A stretch of 64,000 bases of DNA from Hirsutella rhossiliensis (lineage: Eukaryota > Ascomycota > Sordariomycetes > Hypocreales > Ophiocordycipitaceae). Below, piece after piece: positions 1 to 11,300 of this stretch. How positions within the stretch are numbered: position 1 is the first letter of the stretch; each line of letters begins with the position of its first letter. The position numbers and the translations under genes are program-made. Under the pieces are notes generated by a model. That model was not told where the DNA came from and made no database searches. It worked only from the letters and a program-made list of their open reading frames with translations. The stretch lies in NCBI RefSeq assembly GCF_020360975.1, contig NW_025408670.1, positions 1,178,001 through 1,242,000 on the forward strand. Direction: 5' to 3'.

Positions 1-3000
1 AGCGGCTAATATAATAGTTTATATAGTTAGCTTAAGGGATATTAATAAGGCCCTTTAAATAAAGAAGCTAAAGTCGCCCTTTAAGTTATAATAGTAAATA
101 CTAAAGCGCTTTTATAACCTCCTACTACTATTTAAGTCCTAGGAAGTAAATAAGCTTAACTTATATAAGCTAAGGGTAAACTATAAGATTATACTTTATA
201 CTAATAAAAAGAGGTAGGAACTACCTATATTATTTAGGCTGCTATATAGTATATTATATATAGAGCTACTAGTACTAAAGAAAACGCTAAAGGACCTCTT
301 AAATAATAGTTTTATTTAAGTAAGTAGCTTTAAAGTAAAAGCGCTAGTTTTATTTATATATAAACTAAGGGGCGGGATATAGTTCTACTATAATTATAAG
401 GCTCTAAATATAATTATAAGGCTAGACCGCTACCCCTTACCCTTTATCTTAGATACGCTCTATAACCTCTTAAAGGTAAAGTAGTTTATAAAGCTAAATA
501 TAAAATAAGCGTTTTATAAGGTCTAGATTTTAAAGGGTAATAAGTAAAAGTTAGCGTTCTATATATACTATAGCTTATTTAAGTAGCTTATAATACCCTT
601 TAGCCTCTTAAGAGTGCCCGCTACCTTTTAGCGTTATATTAATAATATACGTTAAGACTTCCTTAATAAGTTCGCTTTTATATATATAGATAATATCCTT
701 ATCTATATAAGCGGCTCTTATAAGGACTATATATAGAAAGTATAAAGGGTCTTAAAGCGCCTTTAACTTTATAAGCTCTACCTTAACTTAAATAAGTATA
801 AATTTAAGGTTAAGAGGGTTAAGTATCTAAGCTTTATTATTTACGTAGGCGTAGGTATATAAGTATATCTTATAAAGATCTAGGTAATTTAAGACTAAGC
901 GGCCCTAACTATATAAATAAGCGTATAGAGCTTCCTTAGGTTTATAAACTATTATAAGATATTTATTAAGGGCTTCTCTTATATTATAATACCCTTAAAC
1001 GAGATTATATAGAAGTAAACTACCTTTTATTAAGGGCCTATATAAAAAGGAGCGTTTTATATACTTAAGGACCTATTTTTATAAGCCTTAGTACTACTTT
1101 AGTAGGACTTTAACCGGTCTATATTAGTTAAAGTAAATTATAGCGGCTAGGTACTTAAAAGAACGCTCTCTTAAAAGGTTAATAAGTAAAAGTAACTAGT
1201 AGCGTCTTACTCCTATAAGCTAACCTTAGTAAAGCGGAATTATACTATTTATAATAAAGAGATACTAACGATTATTAACTACCTTAAGTAATAGTAAGTA
1301 AAGCTTTAAAGCTATAAGAGCTTTAAGGTTCTTATAGACTATAAGAACCTTAAATACTTTATAACCTACTAGTACCTCTTAAAGTAGTAAGCCTACTAAG
1401 CGGAGTACCTTTTATACTTTAACTTCTTAATTAAGTACTACCTTAAGCGGGACTTTATAGTCTAAAACGTACTTTCTTAAAGGGATTAAGACCGGCTAAT
1501 AAAAGTAGATATTAAGGCCTAGGATTTATAGCTTATCCTATAAGAAGCGCTACGGACTTATATAAGAGCTTCCTTAATAAAGGAAGGCGCGGTACTAGTA
1601 GATAAGCTTCCCTTTATACTTTTACCTTAGTCTAGTAAGGAGGGATAGACTAGCTTAAGGGCGTGTATAGTAAGAGTATTTTAAGATAAGGCCCTTTAAC
1701 GCTTATAGGATAGGTTAGCGGCTCTAGACTATACCTATAAGAGCGTATACTATACTATTAAGTTTAGCGCTTAACGCTTAAATCTAAAGCTAAAGCTAAA
1801 GTTATAGGTAGCTAACTACTATATCGACTTATAAGGGCATCTACGCTAGTAAGGGAGACTATAAGTACTAGGCGTACTATATATTATAGAAGCTAAGGAG
1901 AAGGAGGGACTATTAAAGCTAGATAAATAAAACGAGCTTTAAAGGAAGCTAGTTTAACTTAATTATAACTCTAGTATTATAGGTTACTTAAGTAAATAAG
2001 GTATAGTAATAGGCCTTATAAGGGACTTTTAGTAGCCCTTCTTATAGTATTATATTTATTACTTCCTTTATAACTATAATATTTATAGCTATATAAAGAT
2101 TTAGAAAGTATAGCTTAAAGGGCTACTTAAGTAGCTTTTAATACTAAACTAATTCTATATATATATATAGATAGACTTTATAATAGACCTCTTACTTATA
2201 AAGGGTAGTAACTACTATATATAAGTAATTAAGGACTAACTTAGTAAATTAGTAGTATTAAAGCTAATATTATTTATATATATAAAAGCTTATATAAAGC
2301 GCTTCCTTTAATACTAAGCTTACTTATATAGTATAAGAAGGTATAAGTAATAAGCGTAGAATCGGGTAATCGATAACGTAAGCGGAAAGATCGGTCGAAG
2401 GAGTATAAGGTAGGATTTCGTCCGGAATTTATAACGAGCATATAAGGGGCTGAATAATATATTAAAAGAATAGCGTTGCAAAAGATACTTGCGAACTTGC
2501 TTATTCTATCTACTACTCCTAGGGAAATCCTTCGTCTTTTATAGACCATTGCTCGCCTACTAGTAAACTAATTAGTTAGCTTTCTAGCACATTCTATAGT
2601 GCTTAAAAAGCTCTATCTATAGTATATCTTCCTAACTTAGTAGGTGGTCTAATTATAGCGTGATAGTTAACGTAAGACTATAGGTTCTAGCATAAGTAGT
2701 GGATTTAACTAGAATATTCTATGCCCTACCTATTCTCGTATCGCGGATATCTTCGGAACCGCTAGGCTAAAATAGGCAATAGGGTATTTGTTCTGCTCGT
2801 AATTAACTTATGCATTTTATGCATATTTTTATTTATAAGGATAGGCTTATCCTGACCCGATTTTCCTAGAGGAAGGTATAGATGTCTAGTAGAGGTCTTT
2901 GTCTTTTAAGGGTTATTCCCTTAGACTATATTATAGAGCCTCTTTTTACTAGCTTATTCTATAAAGCCTCCCTATGCCTATTATTTCTTTATAATAGTAA

Positions 3001-3165
3001 AATAGGAATATAAGGGTATATTCTTATATATAGCTAGCTAGCCTTTATTATAAGTAATAAAGGGTTAAGCTAAACTAGCTACTTTTAATAGTACTTATAC
3101 TAGCTACTTTAGATTATATAGCTACTTAGTATAGCTTATTACTTATAAACTAATAAAGGACCTAA
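1..3165 (+). mobile_element. E2 left part: RIP-inactivated Ty3/gypsy retrotransposon (5' end outside window)
   Basis: This is a decayed pol region on the plus strand. Around 683-694 the reverse transcriptase catalytic motif reads Y-I-D-N followed by ILIY; the usual motif is YxDD, and GATGAT becoming GATAAT (TpG to TpA) explains the Asn. Sequence from about 1200 to 3165 matches the reverse complement of E1 from about 7040 down to 5770, which places it in the same 186-bp-LTR family. A solo LTR interrupts it at 2332-3028. The copy breaks at 3165, where E1 is inserted, and resumes at 18625 with the next bases of the integrase region. No open frame survives, and stops are TAA or TAG. The 5' LTR and gag lie upstream of the window. 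Confidence 0.85.
2332..3028. repeat. Solo LTR copy S1 (697 bp) with TATAG target-site duplication
   Basis: It begins TATAAGAAGG (ancestral TG...) and ends TTCTTATA (ancestral ...CA). It is flanked by TATAG at 2327-2331 and TATAG at 3029-3033. It matches the repeats at 53553-54247 and 62152-62848 along its whole length. It sits inside E2, whose sequence continues on both sides, so it is a later insertion that recombined down to one LTR. The 91-codon frame on the minus strand at 2274-2549 crosses the repeat border and is not a gene. Confidence 0.9.
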
Positions 3166-3351
3166 TATTATAGAGTAAGCAAAGGTATATATATAGGTGC
3201 TATCTATAAGATAATATTAATAAGCTATATAGAGCTCTTTTATATATAGCTAGCCCGCCCCTATATAAGCGAGATCTAGCCCTTTATATATAACTATATA
3301 GCTTAGGCTATAGCCTAAGCCTACTACCTATAATAGTTAAAGACTCTTATA
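3166..3351 (-). repeat. E1 3' LTR (186 bp)
   Basis: It matches the repeat at 18439-18624, and an inverted copy lies at 21041-21226; all three are 186 bp. Read on the minus strand it starts TATAAGAGTC and ends CTCTATAATA, which are RIP forms of TG...CA ends. Confidence 0.88.
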
Positions 3352-3699
3352 TAATACCCTCTCTTAAGCGCGGTATAGGGCTACCTTATTAATAGCTCTT
3401 ATATAATTAGGCCTATACTACTAGCTCTTCCCTACCCTTTCCTATTAATCGAGCTAGCCTTACTAGCCTTATTATCCTTACGCCTATTAGCCTAGGTAGC
3501 CAGAACCTAGCTCTATACTTATAAGCCGGCTAGCTATTTAAATAAGGGCGCAACCTATTATATACGCCCCTAGGTAGCTAGCGGCCGGTCTAGACCTACG
3601 TAAGCCTTAGGTTACCCGTCCCTTCTACCTTAAGTAGTATCCTTTACTAAGGGGTATATAAAGCGGCATCCCTCCCTTCCCCCTTCCCTTCCTTCTCTT

Positions 3700-4835
3700 C
3701 TTTCTTTAACCGTAGTAATAGTATTAATAGGTAAGTTCCGCTCTACCTAAGGCGTTAGTTTATTTTTAGCTATATAAGCCACTCTATTAATATATACTTA
3801 TAGTAATAGTAGTAGTAGTAATAATAGCCCTAATAATAATAATAACTCTAACTAATAAGTTCTACGCCTTACTAAGTAAAAGGCTATATTCTATTATACT
3901 AACTTCCGCGATAGATATATCTACCTCTCCCTCTCTTACCTCCTCCTTCTTAGAGTATATAAAGTTATTTATTAACGCCGTATTAGCCGTAGCCGATAAT
4001 AACTCCGCCGCTACCGCCGCTCCTACCTACGCCGCTACTACCGCTCTTACCGCCGCCGCCGCCGCCTTTACTACGCTATTCGCCCTTATATCGCCCCTTA
4101 AGGTAATAACGCCGTCCCTACCGCTACCTATAACGCCCGGCCCCTTAGCCCCCGCTTTTATCTCCGCTACCCCTATAAGTCTATAGTTAGGTAAGCGTAA
4201 TAGATATTATCCGCTAACCTCTTATAGTATAAGCGCTAAGTATAGGCCGGAGCCGCCCGCTTAGCCCCCTATATATATTATACGTTATAAGAGCTCGACT
4301 ACTTTAACTAGGCCGGGCGCCGCCGCGGCGGTAGCTGCTACTAGTACGCGCGCGCTAGCCGCGCCTACGAGGCGGCGCCTCCTATCCTACTCGCTATAGC
4401 GTCGGCTTAGAAGGCCGGCTCGTATAAGTAGGCGCGGGGGGCTACTAAGAAGCGCCTTACCGCCGCCGCCGCCGCCTACCGTAACCTCCGCGCTCTTAAG
4501 CGATAGGGCCTTATACTTAAGTAGGTCTTTACTCCTCCGCTCCTTTACTTCCGCTTTTAACGTACCCGGCGTTAGGGATACCGCCTTCGTCGCCTTATCG
4601 GCGGTCCCCTTAGCCGTGCCCGCCTCCGCTACCGCCGCTGCCCTTACCGCCGCCGCTAGCCGCTGCCCCTTTACCCTTAAAGCCGCCGCCGCCGCCGACT
4701 AGCTTATAGGCTTAGAGGGCCGCCTTAGCGCCTTAAAGACCGCCGCCGCCGCTAATAAGAAGGAGGAGGCTAATAAGGACGATAATAATAAAGATAATAA
4801 TAATAAGGGTAATAATAATAATAAGGAATAAGCCT
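3700..4835 (+). pseudogene. GC-rich alanine-coding decayed ORF lying antisense to E1, between integrase and 3' LTR
   Basis: This stretch is far richer in GC than its surroundings, with many GCC/GCT runs near 4010-4080, 4460-4475, 4620-4700 and 4740-4755. Read on the plus strand from about 4200 to 4560, one frame stays interpretable with only TAA/TAG stops and gives an alanine-rich, basic sequence; the end turns into AAT/GAT/AAG codons (Asn/Asp/Lys) near 4790-4830. The same block occurs in E2 at 19560-20560 in the opposite genomic orientation, so it belongs to the element and not to the host. GCC-rich codons lack CpA and TpG, which explains why the GC survived RIP. The function is unknown, and coding strand is an inference. 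Confidence 0.45.
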
Positions 4836-7065
4836 AAGTAGTTTAAGGGCTCTGCTTTATAATAAACGCTATTTTTATCTCTACTTATATTATTACGCTT
4901 ATATTACTTATATTACTATAGCTACCCCTTTTACTTTACCTACTTTATAGTCCTAGCTTAGGCCGCTACTAGTAGTTTATTAGTTTATCGTTCTTATTTA
5001 TTAGTCTATATAGGGCCTTAAACTTATCGAGGGCTATAGCTCCTATAAACTTATATATAGGTTCTTATATAAGGTCGAGGTACCCGCGCTATTTAACGAG
5101 AACCTCCTAGCGTTTCCCCTAGCTTACCTTCTTTTAGCGTATAGCCTATATCTCTTTAACCTTAAATTCGTTATCCCTTTTTACTTTAAATATAAGCGGT
5201 TAAGCGTCCGCTACTTCTTATCTAAGTAGCGGGTTAAAGGAGGCTTAGTAAAAGAGGTTAACGTTAACCTTATTATAGACCCCTATTAAGAGACTATCGA
5301 GCTTAACTACTTATAAGCTAATAACCCTTTATACTATAAACTTTATATATAGCTAGTCTAGCTTCTTCTTTAGTTATACTAACTTATAGTTATAGAAGTC
5401 GAGCTATACTTTATCTCTTACTATAAACTTATCCGCTAGCGCCTTAGTTTTATTAGCGTGCCGCTCTTAATCTTATACTATCGCGGCTATCGTAGATTAA
5501 TAGTATTCTATAGTTTCTTATAGCTTCTATATAAATATAAAAGCGTGGCTCTCTAGTAATATACTACTATACTACTCCGCTACTATATCCGCGGTAAATA
5601 AGATTAAGAAGGGCGGCTTAAAGCTATATATTATAAAGAAGGGGGCTATCTTAATAAAGGTTTATAGTTTACTATTTAGCGCGAGCTAAGTAGTAGGGAG
5701 CTAGCGGTCTTAGTCTACTTAGTTATAGGCTATAACTACCTATAAGTACGCTTATACTTCTTAGTTAACCCTCTTAGGTCCCTTATTAGTCTATAAGTAA
5801 TAAGCTATACTAAGTAGCTATATAATTTAAAGTAGCTAGTATAAGTACTACTAAAAGCGGCTAGTTTAGTTTAACCCTCTATCGCTTATAATAAAGGCCG
5901 GCTAGCTATATAAGTAGGCCTAGTATTAAAAGAAGCGCTCTATATAAGCTTTTATATCTATAGATAGTATTAGCTTTAATACTATTAATTTACTAAGTTA
6001 GTCCTTAATTACCTATATATAGCGGTTACCGCCCTTTATAAGTAGGAGGTTTATTATAAGGTCTATTTATATATATATATAAAACTAGTTTAGTACTAAG
6101 AGCTACTTTAGTAGCCCTTTAAGCTATGCTTTTTAGATCTTTATATAGCCGTAAATATCGTAGTTATAAAGGAAGCAACGAACGTAGTATTATAAGAAGG
6201 GCTAGTAAAAGTCCCTTATAAGGCCTACCGCTATACCTTATCTACCTAGGTAACCTACGATACTAGAGTTATAAATAAGTTAAACTAGCCTTCCTTAAAG
6301 CTCGTTTTATTTATCTAGCTTTAGTAGTCCCTCCTTCTCCTTAGCTTCTATAGTATACGGTACGCCTAGTACTTATAATCTCCCCCGCTAGTATAGATAC
6401 CCTTATAGGTCGATATAGTAGTCGGCTACCTATACCTTTAGCTTTAGCTTTAGATCTAAGCGTCGAGCGCCGGACTTAATAGTACGGCGCACGCCCTTAT
6501 AGGTACGGTCTAAAGCCGCTATCCTATCTTATAAGCATTAAAGGGCCTTATCTTAGAATACTCTTACTACGCGCGCCCTTAGGCCGGTCTATCCCTCCTT
6601 ACTAGACTAAGGTAAGGGCGTAAGGGGAAGCTTATTTACTAGTACCGCGCCTTCCTCTATTAAAGAAGCTCCTATATAAGTCTATAGTGCTTCTTATAGG
6701 ATAAGCTATAGATCCTAGGCCTTAATATCCGCTCTTATTAGCCGGTCTTAATCCCTTTAAGAAAGCGCGTCTAAGACCGTAGAGTCCTACTTAAGGCGGT
6801 ACTTAATTAAGAAGTTAAAGTATAAGAGATACTCCGCTTAGCGGGCTTACCGCTCTAAGAGGTACTAGCGAGTTATAAAATACTTAAGGTTCCTATAGTC
6901 TATAAGAACCTCGAAGCTCTTATAGCTTTAGAGCTCCGCTTACTATTACTTAAGGTAGCTAATAATCGCTAGTATCTCTTTATCGTAAATAGTATAATTC
7001 CGCTTTACTAATGTTAGCTTATAAGAGTAAAACGCTACTAGTTACTTCCGCCTATCTACCTCTTA

Positions 7066-7070
7066 AGAGA
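7066..7070. repeat. Target-site duplication AGAGA, left of G1
   Basis: AGAGA occurs here and again at 14958-14962. Removing G1 and one AGAGA restores a continuous E1 sequence that matches the uninterrupted E2 copy near 1150-1210 (CTCTTAAGAGA then GCGTTC on the plus strand). Confidence 0.92.
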
Positions 7071-7556
7071 TATAATAACTAGCGTTATTCCTAAGGGATA
7101 AACCTATTAAGGGGTTTATATTAGTAGATATAATAGGGCGTAGTCTAAGTAATAATAAGTATATTATATTAGTAATAAGTTAGAGGTCGTAGACTATAGA
7201 CTATAACTAGGTAATTAAGTAATCGGAATTAAAGATAAGATTATAATAAAGATCGTAATAATTATAATATATTAAAAGCTATCGAGCTATTTATCTAAAG
7301 GAGTATTCTATTCCTTCCTTATATATCTCGAGAGCTTCCCTAGATCGCCGAGAGTACTAGGTAATCCCGTCGCCTAGGAGCGCTAGGGCGCTAGAGCGAT
7401 CCTATAATCCTAGCTATAGAGCGTTAAAGCGCTAGAGTAACCCGTCGCTCTAAACTTAATTAGCCCGTTAGTCCGTTTAATATTCCTTGCTCCCTACGTT
7501 ATATATCCTCGTAATATATACTAGTCCCTATAGTTCGCTAGACCGTAGTTATAATA
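7071..7556 (-). repeat. G1 3' LTR (486 bp)
   Basis: It starts TATAATAAC and ends GTTATAATA. It aligns over its full length with 14472-14957, with differences that are mainly C/T and G/A. The short plus-strand frame at 7487-7675 straddles the LTR end and is not a gene. Confidence 0.92.
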
Positions 7557-7987
7557 GGATGCCTCCCCTCCTTTTAGTCTTACCCTTAAGACCTACTACC
7601 TTAGCCGCTATATATAAATATACCCTTATCGCGTTGTGCGTAAGTATATCGTTCCTTATTCCTTTATCCTTTTAGGATATACTACTAATAGTATATTTAG
7701 TTATATTTAAAAATCCCGTTCTCGTAATTCCGATAAATTATATTAACGATCGGAGCTAGTATCCTAGACCGAGATCTATAGTATTAAAATTATACCTTAC
7801 TCCTATTATTTTCGGTTAGGCCGAACTTATAAGGTCGGCGAGCGTTCTAATCGGTGTTCCGAATATACCTCTATAGGCCGTTCTTATAATAGGTGTAATA
7901 TAGCGTCTGCCTATTTATTTTATCCCTTTCCTTCCCTATCGTTCTTTTTCGCTAATATTCCTTCTTTCTCTAGTTCGTTATATTATA

Positions 7988-8386
7988 AATTAATAGTAAA
8001 AGATTAATTCGGACGAACGGAAAGTAAAAGAAGCGTTAAAGGAAGCAATAGCTCGCTTAGCTTAGATTAGGAAATAGAAGCGTTTCTTAAAGGACTAAGG
8101 TAGTAAGTTATTTTAGCGGGGTATATAAGCTATTAATAAAGAAGATAGTATAACGCGTTCTTCTTAAGACGAATTAGTTCGTTTATTAAATAAGGAAACT
8201 ATTACTATTAGCGAGGTTTAATCGTTTAGTACCTTAGATATATTAAACTAGGATACTATTCTTAGTAACCCTATATTTCTAAGTAAGGGTTCGCCTAGTA
8301 GAACTATCGGAGTAGAGAACTATAGTAGGTTAAGTGCTTAAGTAGTTCCTAGGTATTTTCCTCTAGTCTATATCCCTTCTACTTAA
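7988..8386 (+). pseudogene. Decayed plus-strand ORF antisense to G1, next to its 3' LTR
   Basis: One plus-strand frame, in phase with the codon at 8042, runs about 130 codons with only TAG and TAA stops, each explicable as CAG or CAA. The readable part near 8018-8110 is Lys/Arg/Ala/Leu rich (K-E-A-L-K-E-A-I-A-R-L-A), as in an amphipathic helix. The later part is Ser/Thr/Asn rich. It lies between the end of pol and the 3' LTR of G1 on the opposite strand. I do not recognise the product with certainty. It may be an accessory antisense ORF of the element or a captured fragment; G2 does not reach this part in the window, so a second copy could not be compared. Confidence 0.45.
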
Positions 8387-11300
8387 TAAGGTATTCTTAT
8401 TACTAACCTTATTTTCTTATATTTAGTATTTATTCTACTTTATATTCTTAATCGTCGTTAACTTTAATTTTTTCCTATAGTTTAGCGTTTTATAGCGCTA
8501 GTTTTAATAATAAGATATAAAATATCGGGTATATCCGTATTATTATTAATAGCGAAAGTTTATAGTTAACTTTTAAAATAGTTTTCTTAACCTTAAACGG
8601 TCTAAGTTTCTTAAAATCTAATTTATTACTTAGTCGTTTTATTTTAATATTTTATTATATAAGGTAGACTATATCTCCCTTTTAAAAGATTAGTCCCTAT
8701 AATCTTTTCCGATTATAGTAAGTAGATATTCGTTCTTTAATAAATTAAAGTTCTTATTATATTTCTTTATATAATTTTTATAGCTAATTTACTTATAGTA
8801 TCGCTCGTTCCGCTTATAGTCCTTATTAAGTAACCTTAAATACTTCTAGGTTATATCTATAATTAGCGTATACTAGTAAGAGCTTAGTTATTTCTATAAC
8901 TAAGCTATTATAAGCTAGTTACGCTATTAGTAGCTATTTAACTTAATCGTTTTATTCGTAGCTAATATAGTATCGTAAATATTATTTAAGCGTTTAGTTA
9001 AGTCGTTCTATTTATCTATCTATTTATAGGTAATAAGCTATACTAAGCTTATATTTCGTCCCTAATTATACTATAAGAGCTTACTAAAATTTAGCTATAA
9101 ACGTGCTTTTTCTATTAGAGATAATCTTATTTAATAGTCTATAATTACTAATAATAGTTTATAGGAATATATATACTAGCTCTTTTATATTACTTACTTC
9201 CTTATATAGTAAGAAGTATCTATATTACGTTAATTAGTCGGTAATAACGAATATACTATTATACTTAACGTTAGTTATATGTTCTTTTAATAGTAGTAGC
9301 TTTATAATATAATTAAAAGCTATTAAATCCTATAGTTTCTCTAGTAATAGTAGCGGTTATAATTCTCCGTATAGTTTATATCGTTTAGCTTTACTTTATA
9401 TATAAAGTTTATATTTTTTAATAACTTATTATACTACTTCTTTAAGCTATAGGAAGTTATATTATCGTTTAATCCGTTCTATTATTCTTTAGATTCCTTA
9501 GTATCTATATATTAGATATTTATATATATCTTATATAACTTTATCTTATAATTCTAGTAGTATCTAGATTTTATTTTTATATATTAAAACTTCTAAATAT
9601 TCTATATTATATCTATTTAGTACTTTATATTCTTTTATCTATTTTAGGATCTTTTAGTATATTAAGTTATTAGGTTATAGTTTAAATATTATATTTAGCT
9701 ATTATTACTAGTAGTTCCTATTTTCGTTAATTTCTAAGAGCTATCCTTTCGCTATAGGTGCCCCTATATTATAGTTACTTTATTAACTAAGGGTATTAGC
9801 TCGACCGTTTTCTATTCCTTTTCTATAGATTATTTCGTAGTCGAATTCTAATAAGTATTCGGCCTATTAAATCTATCGTCCGTTTAACTATTATATTATT
9901 ATAAAGTATAAGATATTCTTATAATCTATATAGACCTTAACTTTATATTTACTTTTAAGAAGGTAGTATCGAAATTCCTTAAAAGCTTAAATAATTATAA
10001 GGAATTCTTTATTATAGATAGGGTAATTAAGTTCTACGCTATATAGCTTCTTTAAATAGAATATAATTAGTCGTAGTCTTCCTTTATTATCTTTTTATCT
10101 AATTTATACTCTTAGAGTAAAGTCTAATATATCGGTTTTAAGTTCGATTTATCGTTTTAGATTAAAGGTCGTTAAGACTAGTTCTTATATAATCGTAGTC
10201 TTAATATATTCGAAAGCTTTATTAGCTTTATCGTCCTATATAAATTCTTTTTCCTTCTTTATTAAGTTGTATAGTAGTGCTATAATCTTTCCGAAATCTT
10301 TAATAAATCGTTAATAATAATTTATAAATCCTAGGAAACTTTATATATCCTTAACGTTTATTAGCGTTAGCTATTCTTTAACTAAGTTAATCTTATCTTA
10401 TTATATTTATATCTCTCTTAGTAAGATCGTATATCTAAGGAAGTCCGCTTTCTATATATAGAACTTACTTTTCTTTAGTTTAACTAATAACTTTATATTC
10501 TAAAGTACGCGGAGTACCTTATAGATATATTTCTTATATTCTTCTAGGGTATCTAAGAAGATTAGGATATTATCTAGGTATACTACTATAAAGATATCTA
10601 AGTATTTATATAGGATATTATTAATTATCTATTAAAAGGTAGCTAGTATATTTATAAGTCTAAATAGTATTACTAGATATTTAAATAGTCCGAATTTCGT
10701 TTTAAAGGCTATTATCTATTTATATCCCTTTTTTATACGTATTAAGTTATAGGCGCCTTTAAGATCGAGGGCTATAAACTATTTTTTGCTATATAATCGA
10801 TCTTATAGTTCTAATATAAGCGGTAATAGTATTCGGTCCTTTATTATAATATCGTTTAAGCGTCTATAGTCGATAACTAGTTATAGCTTACTATTTTTCT
10901 TTAAAATAAATATAACTAGATAGCCTACTTTAGATATTAATATTCGTATATATCCCTTTTATAAATTCTTATCGAGGTAGTCGTATAGCGTTTATAATTA
11001 CTTTTTATTTAAGTTATAGATTTTATAGAACGTCGGCGTTATTCTATCCTTAAGATAAATTTTATAGTCCTATTAGCTATATTTAGGTAACCCTATCTTA
11101 AGTTCTTCTTTAAAGAGTTTATTATATTTCCGGTATTCTTAAGGGATATTCTTTATTTTATTTTATAGGATTTATTCTTTCTCTTAACTACTAGTTTCTC
11201 TTAACTTAAGCTCTTTATTAATTTATTTAAGGTCTTTTCTTAGAGTAGTAATAACTCTTTAGATCTTTATATTATATCCTTTATTCTATTTATATTAAAT

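Noticed and set aside
2274..2549. Minus-strand 91-codon open frame, with a similar one at 62139-62369
   Set aside because: Both lie in solo LTR copies, cross the repeat border, and are broken in the third copy; the similarity is repeat identity, not gene conservation.
3700..4835. GC-rich block as a horizontally acquired gene
   Set aside because: It occurs at the same place in both E1 and E2, and its GC is explained by codons immune to RIP.
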